Source: an uncultured Clostridia bacterium (GTDB taxonomy: Bacteria > Bacillota > Clostridia > Oscillospirales > Acutalibacteraceae). From it: a stretch of DNA of 64,000 bases. The stretch lies in NCBI GenBank assembly GCA_947305745.1, contig CAMZEH010000004.1, forward strand, positions 1 through 64,000, written 5' to 3'. Under the pieces are notes generated by a model that saw only the letters and a program-made list of their open reading frames with translations, was not told where the DNA came from and did no database searches. Below are positions 18,235 to 27,944 of the stretch, piece after piece (within the stretch, counting starts at the first letter, position 1; the number at the start of each line of letters is the position of its first letter). A program made the position numbers and the translations under genes.

Positions 18235-18262
18235 TCCCCACGCAAAAGCGTGGGGAGATTTT
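18235..18262 (+). terminator. Rho-independent terminator between the PARG-domain gene and lgt
   Basis: Stem CCCCACGC (18236-18243) with GCGTGGGG (18248-18255) and an AAAA loop, followed by GATTTTTATG on the plus strand. It ends the tandem pair and lies at the 3' end of the convergent lgt gene. Confidence 0.9.
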
Positions 18263-19086
18263 TATGTGTTTTGTTTTGTGTGTGGGTTTCTTAATTTTAT
18301 TATTATGAGTAGCGATGCCGAGATTATGCAAAGTAAGAGTGCCAAAAGTTGTGATACTCGTACGCTTGTGTTCGGTATGATTAAGCTGTCCGTTCGTAGC
18401 GATTCTATCATAAATCTGAGCGCACCGTAAAGCATAGTGTAGGTCAAAAATATTGCTCCGGACGTGATTTTTAATTTTGGAATGGTAAAATGTAAAATCA
18501 AAAATATTGCCAGACAACCCAAAGATTCATATAAAAAGCACGGGTGAACGGTTTGAAATGAGGTGTTTTCGCTCATCATGCCCCAGGGTAAGTCTGTGTA
18601 TTCTCCGAAAGCCTCTTGATTCACGAAATTTCCCCAACGTCCTATAGCTTGACCTATGACTACCCCGAGCGACAGCAAATCCAAAACTTTCAAAATCGGC
18701 AATTTTTTTATCATGCAAAGCATTATCGCGCCGAGTGCGCCGCCGATAATTGCGCCGTATATGGCTATTCCGCCTTCTGAAATCGCAAAAATTTTTTCGG
18801 GGTTTCTTATATAAAAATCGCCCGGGAAAAATGTCACATAATAAAGTCTTGCGCCTATTATTGCGGGTATTGCGGATGCAAATGTAAGGTCGTAAACATG
18901 CTCCTTTTTTATATCAAACTCTTTGCTTTTGAAAAAGATATAAAAGAATGCGCACAAGAATGCGATAGACAGTATTACGCCGTACCATCTTACAGATATA
19001 CTTCCGGCTGAAATAATCTCAGGACTAAGCTCAAAGTTAAGGTTTAATTTCGGAAACGCAATATGGTAAATCGTATTACTTCTCAT
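18262..19086 (-). CDS. lgt: Prolipoprotein diacylglyceryl transferase
   Basis: Integral membrane enzyme that moves a diacylglyceryl group from phosphatidylglycerol to the lipobox cysteine of prolipoproteins. It has 274 residues with seven or so membrane segments. The Lgt signature is seen in GQAIGRWGNFVNQEAFG, preceded by GGIAIYGAIIGG. Its start overlaps the yfmH stop by 11 bases, so it is the last gene of the minus-strand run. The window also encodes its partner LspA and two lipoprotein substrates (the exported kinase and the protein at 39954). Confidence 0.96.
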   Translation of the reverse strand: MRSNTIYHIAFPKLNLNFELSPEIISAGSISVRWYGVILSIAFLCAFFYIFFKSKEFDIKKEHVYDLTFASAIPAIIGARLYYVTFFPGDFYIRNPEKIFAISEGGIAIYGAIIGGALGAIMLCMIKKLPILKVLDLLSLGVVIGQAIGRWGNFVNQEAFGEYTDLPWGMMSENTSFQTVHPCFLYESLGCLAIFLILHFTIPKLKITSGAIFLTYTMLYGALRFMIESLRTDSLIIPNTSVRVSQLLALLLCIISASLLIIIKLRNPHTKQNT

Positions 19087-20362
19087 AAGGCTTTACCACC
19101 GAGAGTGCGGAATAGTCCGAAATAAGTTCTTTTTTAAGTCTTTCGTTTGCTTTTTCGAGCGTTGCATCTTGGAGTATATCCATGTATTCGAAAATTTCTT
19201 TACCGGAAAAATCAAATTCAAGAGTTAGATTGGCAATGGCAGGCACGCTGTTGAAAACCGAAAGACTTCTTCCGTAAACAGCTTTTTTCGCTCTTTCAAA
19301 GGTTTCTTTGTCAAGTCCGTTTTCGTGAGCTTTTCGTATATAATCACGTATTATTTCCGAAACCTTTTCCGGATTTTTCGATTCGCCCGAAAATATTATC
19401 GAGGCATAGCCGGGTCCTTCGAGATATTCGCTGGCAAAAGTTGCGGTGTTGATTAAACCTTCTTTGAGGAGCCTGTTATACATATCGGAAGACGGAGAAG
19501 TGAAGTAGCTGAGCATGATATCCGTATAGACGAGTTCTTCGTTCGTCGCACGCTGCATGGGGAGTACGTTTTCTTTGAATCCCAGATTGAAAACTGACGA
19601 CTGAATATCAAAATTTTGCGAGACGTAGCTTTTTGCTATTCCTTGCGGTTCATCGGGGAAATATCTTTCCACTTCTACAGGCATCGAATAATTTAATTTT
19701 TTGTCGACAATCGTGAAAATCCTATCCGGATCCATATCCCCGACCATACAAAGCGTCATATTATGGAGATTATAAAAGCTGTTGTAGCACTTATATAAAA
19801 GTTCGGGCGTGATTTTCGAAATGGACTCAACAGAACCTGCAATATCTCTGTTTACAGGATGATTTTTATATAGTGCGCCGAGTAGATTTATAAGCACTTT
19901 CCATTCGGGACTGTCCTCGTACATTTTTATTTCCTGACCGATAATTCCGCGCTCTTTTTCGACGTTTTCGGGAGTAAAATACGGTGAACTTACGAAATCA
20001 AGAAGTATATTTAAAGACTGTTCGAAATTTCCCGTACAAGAAAATAAGAACGCTGTTTTTTCAAATGACGTGTAGGCATTCGCAGAAGCGCCCGTTTTCG
20101 CGAATAGGCTGAACGCATCGCCTTCGGGAGTTTCGAAAATCTTGTGCTCCAAATAGTGTGCGATGCCGTCGGGGACCTCCGTAAAACTCGTTTCGTTTTT
20201 GAGTCTGAATTTATTGTTTATCGAACCGAAATTGGTACCTAAAATCGCATAATTTGAACTGTATCCCTTTTTGGGATGAATGTAAATTCCTAGCCCCGAC
20301 GGGTGCTTTAAGTAGTAATATTCTTCGCCCAAAGACTTACTTACAACGTGTTTCGGATTCAT
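19076..20362 (-). CDS. yfmH: M16 family peptidase, YfmH type (EF-P 5-aminopentanol modification-associated)
   Basis: Member of the pitrilysin-like M16 family, 428 residues. The inverted zinc motif HYLEHKIFE (HxxEH) is present around residues 68-76, with a distal Glu in the RGIIGQEIKMYED stretch, so this subunit is the likely active partner. The homologue in Bacillus subtilis is linked to modification of elongation factor P. Its start overlaps the stop of the partner gene as ATGA, typical of co-translated heteromers. Whether it acts as a protease in that pathway is not settled by the sequence. Confidence 0.9.
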   Translation of the reverse strand: MNPKHVVSKSLGEEYYYLKHPSGLGIYIHPKKGYSSNYAILGTNFGSINNKFRLKNETSFTEVPDGIAHYLEHKIFETPEGDAFSLFAKTGASANAYTSFEKTAFLFSCTGNFEQSLNILLDFVSSPYFTPENVEKERGIIGQEIKMYEDSPEWKVLINLLGALYKNHPVNRDIAGSVESISKITPELLYKCYNSFYNLHNMTLCMVGDMDPDRIFTIVDKKLNYSMPVEVERYFPDEPQGIAKSYVSQNFDIQSSVFNLGFKENVLPMQRATNEELVYTDIMLSYFTSPSSDMYNRLLKEGLINTATFASEYLEGPGYASIIFSGESKNPEKVSEIIRDYIRKAHENGLDKETFERAKKAVYGRSLSVFNSVPAIANLTLEFDFSGKEIFEYMDILQDATLEKANERLKKELISDYSALSVVKPYEK

Positions 20363-21638
20363 TTTCGTTCTCCTTTCCCGCTTAGAATATAAACGGTATC
20401 GAGTGCGATTTGATTTGCCGCCTCGATGACGTCTTCACGAGTAACTGCGCTTATTTCTTTGATATGTTCTTCGGGCGAGATGATATTTTTTTCTATGCTT
20501 TGTGCGAGGTACCAGCTGCCGATTGCAGACAAGCTGTCGCCGATTTTTCCTAGCCCTTGAGTTATAAATAATTTGGTGTTTTCGAGGTCTGTATCGGAAA
20601 AATTACCGAGCTTTATATCTTTAAGCTGTTCGAGGATTTGTTCTTTTGCTTTTATGATGTTTTTTTCTTCCACACCGCTTTCGATTAGCATAATTCTCTT
20701 TTGTTTTAAATATCTTGAAGCGCAGTAATAACAAAGACTAAGTTTTTCACGTACATTTACAAAAAGTTTTGATTGCGGAGTACCGCCCAAAAGTGCGTTC
20801 ATAACTTTCATGGCGGGATAATTTATTTTTTCATCTTTATTTTTTGTTTTGAGTCCAAGCACAAGCTTGCACTGGACTATATTTTTGTGTTCGGTGATTT
20901 CTTCCGGTTCGTTTTTTGCCGAGAAAATCTCAGATGAATATTCGAATACATCCGTGCGATCGATGTTTTTGAATCTTGATTTAAACTCATCTGCGATTTT
21001 TGTATACGCTCCGCTACCTACGAGCATTATTTCAATGTGAGAGCGTGAAAGTAAATCTTTCCAAGCGGCAAATGCCGTTTCAGAACTAATTTTATCTACG
21101 TCTTCGATTTCGCCGAGAGTATTTATTCCGAATTTTTCGTTTTTGCACATGATTTGTATGCATCTTTTTCTCGCAAAAACTTTTTTATCGTTCATTTCAG
21201 CGAGGATTTCTTCTCTGAGTTGTCTTTTTTCGAGTTCCAAGTTTTCGGTTTTGAAATTTTCACCCTCGGTATCCGGCTCAAAACCATGTCACAAAGCAGT
21301 TTTGCGACCTCAGATGTATTATCGCTGCCGTCGGGTACAAATTTATTGTCTATGCTCTGGGCGGATATTTCTATCATTTGCATATCTCCGACTTTTTCCG
21401 TACCGGCACTTATGGAAGCGCCATAAAGTTCTTCCATTTTTTTACTAAGAGAAATAAGCGACGGAAATTTTTTGCAGGAATGCGTGAGTAGATTTGGAAT
21501 TATCGCATTCTTGGAAGCTGTTTCTTTTTCGAGTGGGTAGAACATGCATACCGACAGCTGAACTGTTTTGAATTTTGAATAAGGAATATAAGTAAAGTTA
21601 ATACCTCTGCCCAAATCAAAACGTTTTATGTTTTCCAT
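20359..21638 (-). pseudogene. yfmF: M16 family peptidase, YfmF type, broken by a one-base frameshift
   Basis: Two open frames (21638 down to about 21285, then to 20359) together make one M16-like protein of about 426 residues. The first frame leaves the family sequence at KLLCDMVL. Restoring one T in the TTTT run on the coding strand (AAAA at 21280-21283 in the plus strand) gives VLFEPDTEGENFKTENLE and joins the second frame directly. The N-terminal half lacks the HxxEH zinc motif, as expected for the inactive partner of YfmH. The lesion could be a real inactivating mutation or a homopolymer sequencing error. No canonical slippery heptamer is visible. The start at 21638 has AAGGAG upstream. 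Confidence 0.85.
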
Positions 21639-21644
21639 TTTATA

Positions 21645-22001
21645 TTATCTCCTTACTCTTCTTGTTTTGCGATTTTTGTGTTTTTTCGGTTTTAAAGTTA
21701 TTATCATACCCGTAATTGATATGACAATAAAAAGTATCCCGCCGTAAAGAAGCCAGTTGCCACTATAAAAAAAGTTGTCATCGGCGTTATTCGACTTTAT
21801 AAAATTAAACTCATCTTCGTCGTCTTCACTGCCTTCGGAGTTTTCATCTTCACTTTCGGAACCTCTGTTCATAAGATGATTTATCGCACCAAAAAATTTA
21901 TCGGCAAGACCTTTGCATTCGCATTTTGGCAAAGTGCAAAAAATCAGCGTTAGCGCAATAAAACATGAGAGTATTTTTTTGATGAATTTTGTGTTTTTCA
22001 A
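21645..22001 (-). CDS. Small exported membrane protein, unknown function
   Basis: 118 residues with a hydrophobic N-terminal segment (about 8-25, probably a signal peptide ending near CTLPKC), an acidic serine-rich middle (SEDENSEGSEDDEDE) and a membrane segment near residues 81-100 followed by a basic tail (KPKKHKNRKTRRVRR). The layout suggests an acidic outside loop and a cytoplasmic basic end. Start is TTG behind GAAGGGG. It is the first gene of the run to yfmF, yfmH and lgt, seven bases ahead of yfmF. No family recognised. Confidence 0.75.
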   Translation of the reverse strand: MKNTKFIKKILSCFIALTLIFCTLPKCECKGLADKFFGAINHLMNRGSESEDENSEGSEDDEDEFNFIKSNNADDNFFYSGNWLLYGGILFIVISITGMIITLKPKKHKNRKTRRVRR

Positions 22002-22169
22002 TTATATTTTCCCCTTCCGTGAACGATTTAAATTACATAGTAAAATGTAGCATATCGGGAAGATTAATACAACCTATTGATATGCTGGGGGTGATATTAA
22101 ATTTGAATTTTACGGCAATTTATATTATACTTAAAACTCACCGCAAAAAATAATTATGGAGGAATTAAT

Positions 22170-22592
22170 TTGGAATACACCAAAATATTAATAAAAGAGG
22201 CGCTGAAGGCACGGAAAAACGCATATACACCATATTCGAAGTTTAACGTCGGCGCGGCTCTTCTTACGTTTGACGGTAAAGTTTATAGCGGTTTCAATAT
22301 AGAAAACGCAGCGTATTCGGTTTGCAACTGCGCAGAACGCACTGCGCTTTTTAGGGCTGTTTTTGACGGCTACAGAAAGTTCAAAGCGATTGCTGTCGTA
22401 GGAGCGAAAAGCGAGGAAAACGGAGAAGTTTTGAGCGATTATGCTCCGCCCTGCGGAATGTGCAGGCAAGCGCTCAGAGAATTTTGCGATCCGAACGAAT
22501 TTAAAGTCATACTCGCAAAAAGCGAAAACGAATTTAAAATATTTACTCTAAACGACTTGTTGCCCGAAAGTTTTGGGCCTGAACATTTGTAA
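22170..22592 (+). CDS. cdd: Cytidine deaminase
   Basis: Zinc hydrolase converting cytidine and deoxycytidine to uridine and deoxyuridine in pyrimidine salvage. 140 residues, the short tetrameric form. Zinc ligands lie in NCAERTALF (Cys and catalytic Glu) and PPCGMCRQAL. Start TTG directly after a GGAGG site. It leads a plus-strand run with the split transketolase; ribose released from nucleosides feeds the same pentose pool. Confidence 0.96.
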   Translation: MEYTKILIKEALKARKNAYTPYSKFNVGAALLTFDGKVYSGFNIENAAYSVCNCAERTALFRAVFDGYRKFKAIAVVGAKSEENGEVLSDYAPPCGMCRQALREFCDPNEFKVILAKSENEFKIFTLNDLLPESFGPEHL

Positions 22593-22604
22593 GGAGAATC
22601 GGTT

Positions 22605-23417
22605 ATGGATATGAATTTAAAATGTAAAGAAATAAGGCGAAATATACTGCTTGAAATCGGCACCCTGGGCGTCGGCCATATCGGTGGATCGCTTTCGATC
22701 GTAGAGCTTTTGGTAACGCTTTACTATAAGCATATGAATATTGACCCAAGAAACCCTCAAAAAGAGGGGAGAGACAGATTAATCGTTTCGAAAGGGCATA
22801 GCGGGCCCGCGGTTTATGCCGTGCTTGCTGATCTCGGATATTTTCCGAAAGACTGGCTTCTTACTCTTAACAAACCCGGTACAAATTTGCCGAGTCACTG
22901 CGATATGAACAGAACTCCCGGAATAGATATGACGACGGGCTCACTCGGGCAAGGATTTTCTTGCGCTGTGGGAATTGCAAAGGCATCGCAGATAAAAAAT
23001 GACGGAGCGACGATTTACACGATAATCGGCGATGGAGAGAGTCAAGAGGGTCAGATTTGGGAAGCGGCGATGTTTGCATCTGCGCACAGGCTTAAAAATT
23101 TAATTGCGTTTACGGATAACAATAAACTCCAACTCGACGGAAAAGTAAGCGATATTTGCGCGGTGGAGCCTCTCGAAGATAAATGGAAAGCTTTCGGCTG
23201 GAACGTGATAAGCGTTGAGGGCGGAAATAACGTTGAAGAAATAGATAGCGCCATAACTGCGGCAAAAAATAGCAAAATGCCCACGATGATAATACTCAAT
23301 ACCGTTAAGGGTTACGGCATAAAATTCGCGGAAGAAGCAGGTACATCAAACCATAGCATGCCAATCAGCGAAGAAATGTTTAAAGAGGGTATGAAAGAAC
23401 TCGGAGGTGAAATTTAA
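22605..23417 (+). CDS. Transketolase, N-terminal (TPP-binding) subunit
   Basis: N-terminal half of a split transketolase, 270 residues. The thiamine-diphosphate motif IIGDGESQEGQIWEAA (GDG...) and the LGQGFSCAVGIAK segment are clear. It forms an active enzyme with the next gene product, moving two-carbon units in the non-oxidative pentose phosphate pathway. Start has AAGGAG. Its stop lies one base before the next start. Confidence 0.95.
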   Translation: MDMNLKCKEIRRNILLEIGTLGVGHIGGSLSIVELLVTLYYKHMNIDPRNPQKEGRDRLIVSKGHSGPAVYAVLADLGYFPKDWLLTLNKPGTNLPSHCDMNRTPGIDMTTGSLGQGFSCAVGIAKASQIKNDGATIYTIIGDGESQEGQIWEAAMFASAHRLKNLIAFTDNNKLQLDGKVSDICAVEPLEDKWKAFGWNVISVEGGNNVEEIDSAITAAKNSKMPTMIILNTVKGYGIKFAEEAGTSNHSMPISEEMFKEGMKELGGEI

Positions 23418-23418
23418 C

Positions 23419-24351
23419 ATGGAAATGCGAAAAATGTTTGCGCTAGAACTCGAAAAATTAATGAACGAAAATGAAAATATAGTACTTCTCAACGCAGACC
23501 TTGCAAAACCGAACGGGTTTGGAGAATTTTCTTCGAAATTCCCCGAAAGAGCGATAAATATGGGAATTGCCGAGCAGAATATGGCGTCCGTCGCAGCGGG
23601 GATGAGCAGCTATGGATTTATTCCGTTTATTTGTAGCTTTACGCCTTTCGCAACGCGAAGAATTTGCGATCAGATAGCAATCTCAATATGCTATGCAAAG
23701 CAAAATGTCAAAATTATAGGCAGCGACCCGGGAATAAGTGCAGAGTATAACGGCGGGACGCACATGAGTTTTGAAGATATCGGTGTTTTGAGAAGCGTAC
23801 CCAACATTGTTATTTTTGAGCCGACCGATAACGCTCAGCTGAGGAACTTACTCCCGCAAATAATCGATTACAAAGGCCCCGTCTATATACGCATGTTTAG
23901 GAAAACCACACCCGATATTTTTGACGAAAACGAGACTTTTAATCTATTTAAAGCCAAAAAACTCAAAGATGGAAAAGATATAAGTATTTTCTGTTCGGGA
24001 ATAATGGTCGACGAAACTTTAAAAGCAAATAAAACGCTCGAAGAAATGGGAATTGACGCGGAGATTATTAATATTCATACGATTAAACCGATTGATGAAG
24101 AAAGCATAATTTCGTTTGTGCAAAAGACAAAAGCGGCGGTTACCGTGGAGAATCATAATATAATCGGAGGACTTCGCTCGGCTGTTTCGGAAGTCATCTG
24201 TGAAAATTATCCCGTACCGCTGCGCTCGGTTGGTATTCGCGATACGTTTGGTCAAGTCGGTAAAATGCCATACCTTAAAGAAGTCTACAAAATGACCGAA
24301 AAAGATATAGTTTCGGCAGCGGTTTCGGCGCTTGAAGCAAAAGGAGATTAA
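23419..24351 (+). CDS. Transketolase, C-terminal (pyrimidine-binding) subunit
   Basis: C-terminal half of the split transketolase, about 310 residues. It contains the pyrimidine-binding domain (INMGIAEQNMASVAAG with the conserved Glu) and the transketolase C-terminal domain. Start ATG 23419 has GGAGGTG upstream; a GTG inside that site at 23407 is in frame and less likely. Adjacent to and coupled with the N-terminal subunit. Split transketolases of this kind are common in Clostridia. Confidence 0.95.
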   Translation: MEMRKMFALELEKLMNENENIVLLNADLAKPNGFGEFSSKFPERAINMGIAEQNMASVAAGMSSYGFIPFICSFTPFATRRICDQIAISICYAKQNVKIIGSDPGISAEYNGGTHMSFEDIGVLRSVPNIVIFEPTDNAQLRNLLPQIIDYKGPVYIRMFRKTTPDIFDENETFNLFKAKKLKDGKDISIFCSGIMVDETLKANKTLEEMGIDAEIINIHTIKPIDEESIISFVQKTKAAVTVENHNIIGGLRSAVSEVICENYPVPLRSVGIRDTFGQVGKMPYLKEVYKMTEKDIVSAAVSALEAKGD

Positions 24352-24437
24352 TATTATTTATTGCAATATTTTGTAATAAGTTGTAAAATATTATACGCAT
24401 AAAATTTAGCGATTCTATTTTGTTCGGGGGTAATGTA

Positions 24438-25472
24438 TTGAATAATGTTTGTTGTGTGATTTTGGCAGCCGGAGAAGGCAAACGAATGAAGTCTAACGAT
24501 CCGAAAGTGCTTTCGTCAGTGCTTTTTGAGCCGATGGTCGGCTGGGTGCTCAATTCGGTAGTTACGTGTGGAATAAAAGATATTTGCGTGGTCACAGGAT
24601 ATAAGCACGAAAAAGTAAGAGCATATCTCGATACCTTGGAGCATGAAGTTGAAAGTGTTATTCAGACTGAACGAAAAGGTACTGCTCATGCAGTCATGAC
24701 GGCAACCGAGTTTTTAAAAAATCACGCAGTAGGCGACGTCTTGATTTTAGGCGGTGACTCACCGTTTATCGATAAAGCCACCATAACCAAAGCATATAAA
24801 ATTCACAAAAATTCAAATAACTCCGCAACTATTATCTCCGCAAGAATTGATAATCCGACAGGCTACGGAAGAATTATACGAAACCGCGAAGATTACGGCG
24901 TCGAGGCGATAGTTGAAGAAAAAGATGCTAGCTTTAACGAGCGCTCGATAAGAGAAATAAATTCTGGCGCGTATTGGTTTAAGGTTGAGGATCTGCTTGA
25001 ATTTTTGGGCGACATCACAAACGATACGGTTCAGAACGAATATTATCTGACATCTATCATAAAGCTGTTGATAGAGAGCGGGCACAGAGTAGATGCTTTT
25101 GAAACTCCTTCTTCGGACGTTGCGCTTGGCGCAAACGATACGCGTCAGCTGCAAAATCTTAATGAAATCGCAAGAAACAAAGTTATAGACGGCCTTATGG
25201 AAAACGGCGTAAAAATTCCTTGCCGGGACGGAATAATCGTCGGTAAGTGGGTTAAAGTCGGCTCTGGGACAACGATTTTGCCGGGTACGATTCTCAGCGG
25301 CAACACGACCATCGGCGAGGACTGCGTTATCGGGCCGAACAGTCAAATTATAGATTCAAGAATAGGCAGCGGAGCATCGGTTAATCAGAGTTATTGCAAG
25401 AATGGCGACGTACCTGCAGAGCAGATAGTCGGGCCGTTCGCTTCGATCGTGAGCGCTGAAGAATTACCTTAA
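24438..25472 (+). CDS. glmU: GlmU-like UDP-N-acetylglucosamine pyrophosphorylase, shortened C-terminus
   Basis: Nucleotidyltransferase that makes UDP-GlcNAc from UTP and GlcNAc-1-phosphate. The N-terminal Rossmann domain carries LAAGEGKRMKSNDPKVL, and the sugar pocket motif GGDSPFI is present. About 344 residues. It stops soon after the beginning of the left-handed beta helix (VGPFASIVSAEELP), whereas bifunctional GlmU is near 450 residues and continues through the acetyltransferase domain. The glucosamine-1-phosphate acetylation step must then come from elsewhere, or the protein is only an N-terminal type homologue. Start TTG 24438 follows GGGGGTAATG. Followed by prs. Confidence 0.85.
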   Translation: MNNVCCVILAAGEGKRMKSNDPKVLSSVLFEPMVGWVLNSVVTCGIKDICVVTGYKHEKVRAYLDTLEHEVESVIQTERKGTAHAVMTATEFLKNHAVGDVLILGGDSPFIDKATITKAYKIHKNSNNSATIISARIDNPTGYGRIIRNREDYGVEAIVEEKDASFNERSIREINSGAYWFKVEDLLEFLGDITNDTVQNEYYLTSIIKLLIESGHRVDAFETPSSDVALGANDTRQLQNLNEIARNKVIDGLMENGVKIPCRDGIIVGKWVKVGSGTTILPGTILSGNTTIGEDCVIGPNSQIIDSRIGSGASVNQSYCKNGDVPAEQIVGPFASIVSAEELP

Positions 25473-25523
25473 AAATGGGCATAAAGTTATAAATTTAAAT
25501 AAAGACGTTGAAAAGGGGAATGT

Positions 25524-26489
25524 ATGATGGCAAATCAGGGAAGAGATTTAAAAATTTTTACAGCAAACGCAAATAGGGAATTGGCGGAAAAAGTGGCAGA
25601 GGAGCTGGGTATTGAGCTTTCTTCGGCCGATATAAAAAGGTTTAGCGACGGAGAGATTTCGGTTTCTATTCATGAGTCGGTAAGGGGTGCGGACTGCTTT
25701 ATAATTCAGCCGACTTGTGCACCGATTAATGAAAATTTAATGGAACTGCTCATTATGATTGATGCGATTAAAAGGGCATCAGCTGCGAGAATTACGGCTG
25801 TAATACCATATTTCGGATACGCTCGTCAAGATAGGAAAGCCAACCCGCGTGAGCCGATTTCCGCAAAACTTGTTTCGAATTTATTGACAACCGCAGGAGC
25901 CGACAGAATACTTTCGCTTGAGCTTCACACGATACAAATTCAAGGATTTTTCGATATTCCCGTTGACCACATAGTAGCCGCGTCGCTTTTCTCTTCCTAT
26001 ATAAAAGATTTGCCCGAATTTAAACCCGAAGAATTTACCGTTTTGGCGCCTGATTTCGGTTCTGTTTCAAGAGCTCGTCAGTTTGCCACACGCCTTGGCT
26101 GCCCTGTGGCGATAATTGACAAACGTCGTCCGAAACCAAACGTCAGCGAGGTTATGAATATCATAGGCGACGTAAAGGATAAGAAGATAATTCTCGTTGA
26201 TGATATAGTAGATACGGCAGGCACGATTTGTAACGCGGCGAAAGCGGCGATAGAGATGGGTGGTGCGAAAGAGGTTTATGCATACATAGCACATCCTGTG
26301 CTTTCGGGAAATGCCGTCGAAAGAATTAAAAACAGTGTTATTAAAAAGATGACATTCTTTAATACGATAAACATCCCCGAAGAAAAAATGATTGATAAAT
26401 TCCATGTTTTGGATGTTGCCCCCGTGCTTTCAGAGGCGATTAAGAGAATTAACAGCGACCGCCCGATTTCTACCATGATTTTGGAATAA
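25524..26489 (+). CDS. prs: Ribose-phosphate pyrophosphokinase
   Basis: Makes PRPP from ribose-5-phosphate and ATP for nucleotide, His and Trp synthesis. 321 residues, the normal length. Motifs: FSDGEISVSI near the N-terminus, YFGYARQDRK (ATP loop) and DDIVDTAGT (PRPP site). Start ATG with AAGGGG. glmU-prs-pth is a conserved Firmicutes order. Confidence 0.98.
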   Translation: MMANQGRDLKIFTANANRELAEKVAEELGIELSSADIKRFSDGEISVSIHESVRGADCFIIQPTCAPINENLMELLIMIDAIKRASAARITAVIPYFGYARQDRKANPREPISAKLVSNLLTTAGADRILSLELHTIQIQGFFDIPVDHIVAASLFSSYIKDLPEFKPEEFTVLAPDFGSVSRARQFATRLGCPVAIIDKRRPKPNVSEVMNIIGDVKDKKIILVDDIVDTAGTICNAAKAAIEMGGAKEVYAYIAHPVLSGNAVERIKNSVIKKMTFFNTINIPEEKMIDKFHVLDVAPVLSEAIKRINSDRPISTMILE

Positions 26490-26504
26490 GAGGCGATAAC
26501 TCGT

Positions 26505-27077
26505 ATGTCTAACATAGATTACATCATTGTGGGGCTGGGCAACCCCGGTAAAAATTATGAAAATACTCGCCATAATTCAGGATTCAAGGCGCTTGATTTT
26601 ATCGCCGATAGGCTTGGTGTAAGTATAAACAGAGAAAAATTTAAATCGCTTGTATGTGAAGCGCGTTTGAAAGAGAAAAAGGTTTTGCTTTTGAAGCCTC
26701 AAACATACATGAATTTAAGCGGTCAGGCTGTTGTTGAAGCGATGAATTTTTACAAGATACCACCCGAAAATGTTTTGCTTATTTTTGATGATATATCTTT
26801 GCCCGTCGGCAAGATAAGAATAAGAAAAAGCGGTTCCCATGGTGGTCAAAACGGTGTAAAAAATATAATTGCGATGAGTGGCAGCGATAAATTTCCGAGA
26901 GTGCGCATAGGCATTGGTGAAAAACCAAATCCATCTTGGGACTTGGCGGATTGGGTGCTTTCAAAATTTCCTAAAAGCGAAACAGAATCCATAAACGAAG
27001 CACTTTGCGACGTTTATAGCGCTGCGGAGATGATTGTCGGCGGAGAAATCGAATCCGCTATGAATAAATTTAACTAA
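26505..27077 (+). CDS. pth: Peptidyl-tRNA hydrolase
   Basis: Releases tRNA from peptidyl-tRNA that drops off the ribosome. 190 residues. It starts VGLGNPGKNYENTRHNSGF, the family signature with catalytic His, and has GSHGGQNGVKNI in the middle. It lies 15 bases after prs. Confidence 0.97.
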   Translation: MSNIDYIIVGLGNPGKNYENTRHNSGFKALDFIADRLGVSINREKFKSLVCEARLKEKKVLLLKPQTYMNLSGQAVVEAMNFYKIPPENVLLIFDDISLPVGKIRIRKSGSHGGQNGVKNIIAMSGSDKFPRVRIGIGEKPNPSWDLADWVLSKFPKSETESINEALCDVYSAAEMIVGGEIESAMNKFN

Positions 27078-27128
27078 AAGATAGGTGAAAAATAAATATT
27101 TCAATTTTGATAATTGGATATTGCTTGA

Positions 27129-27926
27129 ATGAAAAAGAGATTAGATATATTGGTATTTGAAAAAGGCCTTGCCGAAAGCAGGGAAAAGGCAAAAACGCTG
27201 ATAATGGAAGGCCTTGTTTATGTAGATAATCAAAAGTCCGATAAACCCGGAACATCATACGATGAAGAATGTAATATCGAAGTTCGTGACAACCACCCGA
27301 GGTACGTAAGCCGCGGCGGGCTAAAGCTTGAAAAGGCTATCGAAAGTTTTGACATAGATCTACACGGTGCGGTTTGTATGGACGTCGGTGCGTCAACGGG
27401 CGGATTTACAGATTGTATGCTAAAGAGCGGTGCTAAGAAGGTTTATTCGATAGATGTGGGATATGGTCAGCTTGACTGGAAACTTAGAAATAACCCACAA
27501 GTTGTAAATCTCGAACGCACAAATATTCGACATATCGATAAATCTCTTATAGAAGATAAAATAAACTTTTTCTCGGTCGATGTTTCGTTTATATCGCTTT
27601 GTTTAGTTCTGCCTGTGGTGCGCGATATCATAGAAAGCGGTGCACTGGGAGTATGCCTTATAAAACCTCAGTTTGAGGCAGGGCGTGAAAAAGTTGGAAA
27701 AAAGGGCGTTGTGCGGGATAAAGAAGTTCATATTGAAGTAATAGATAAAATATGTAATTTTTGCGCCGAAAATGGCTTTTCGGTTCTCGACCTCGATTAT
27801 TCTCCTATTAAAGGCCCAGAAGGAAACATTGAATATTTGATTTTAGTAAAGAAATCCGATAATACTTATATTGATGAACCTGTTGATATTGAAAATACGG
27901 TTGAACTCTCGCATGAAAAATTATAG
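27129..27926 (+). CDS. tlyA: TlyA family RNA methyltransferase (S4 domain plus FtsJ-like)
   Basis: 265 residues. The N-terminal S4 RNA-binding domain (residues 1-60) is followed by an FtsJ/RrmJ-like methyltransferase with the SAM motif MDVGASTGGFTD near residue 85. In other bacteria TlyA 2'-O-methylates 16S and 23S rRNA. The name hemolysin in older annotations is misleading. It is followed by nadK, a frequent neighbour in Firmicutes. Confidence 0.94.
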   Translation: MKKRLDILVFEKGLAESREKAKTLIMEGLVYVDNQKSDKPGTSYDEECNIEVRDNHPRYVSRGGLKLEKAIESFDIDLHGAVCMDVGASTGGFTDCMLKSGAKKVYSIDVGYGQLDWKLRNNPQVVNLERTNIRHIDKSLIEDKINFFSVDVSFISLCLVLPVVRDIIESGALGVCLIKPQFEAGREKVGKKGVVRDKEVHIEVIDKICNFCAENGFSVLDLDYSPIKGPEGNIEYLILVKKSDNTYIDEPVDIENTVELSHEKL

Positions 27927-27944
27927 ATGACACGGGGTGATTTG

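Noticed and set aside
21270..21300. Programmed ribosomal frameshift in yfmF
   Set aside because: The shift needed is -1, but GGTTTTG is not a canonical slippery heptamer and no downstream pseudoknot is evident; mutation or sequencing error is simpler.
22110..22160. Leader peptide before cdd (TTG start after GGGGGTGA, 16 codons)
   Set aside because: Short, no regulatory codons or attenuator hairpin follow, and cdd has its own strong ribosome binding site.
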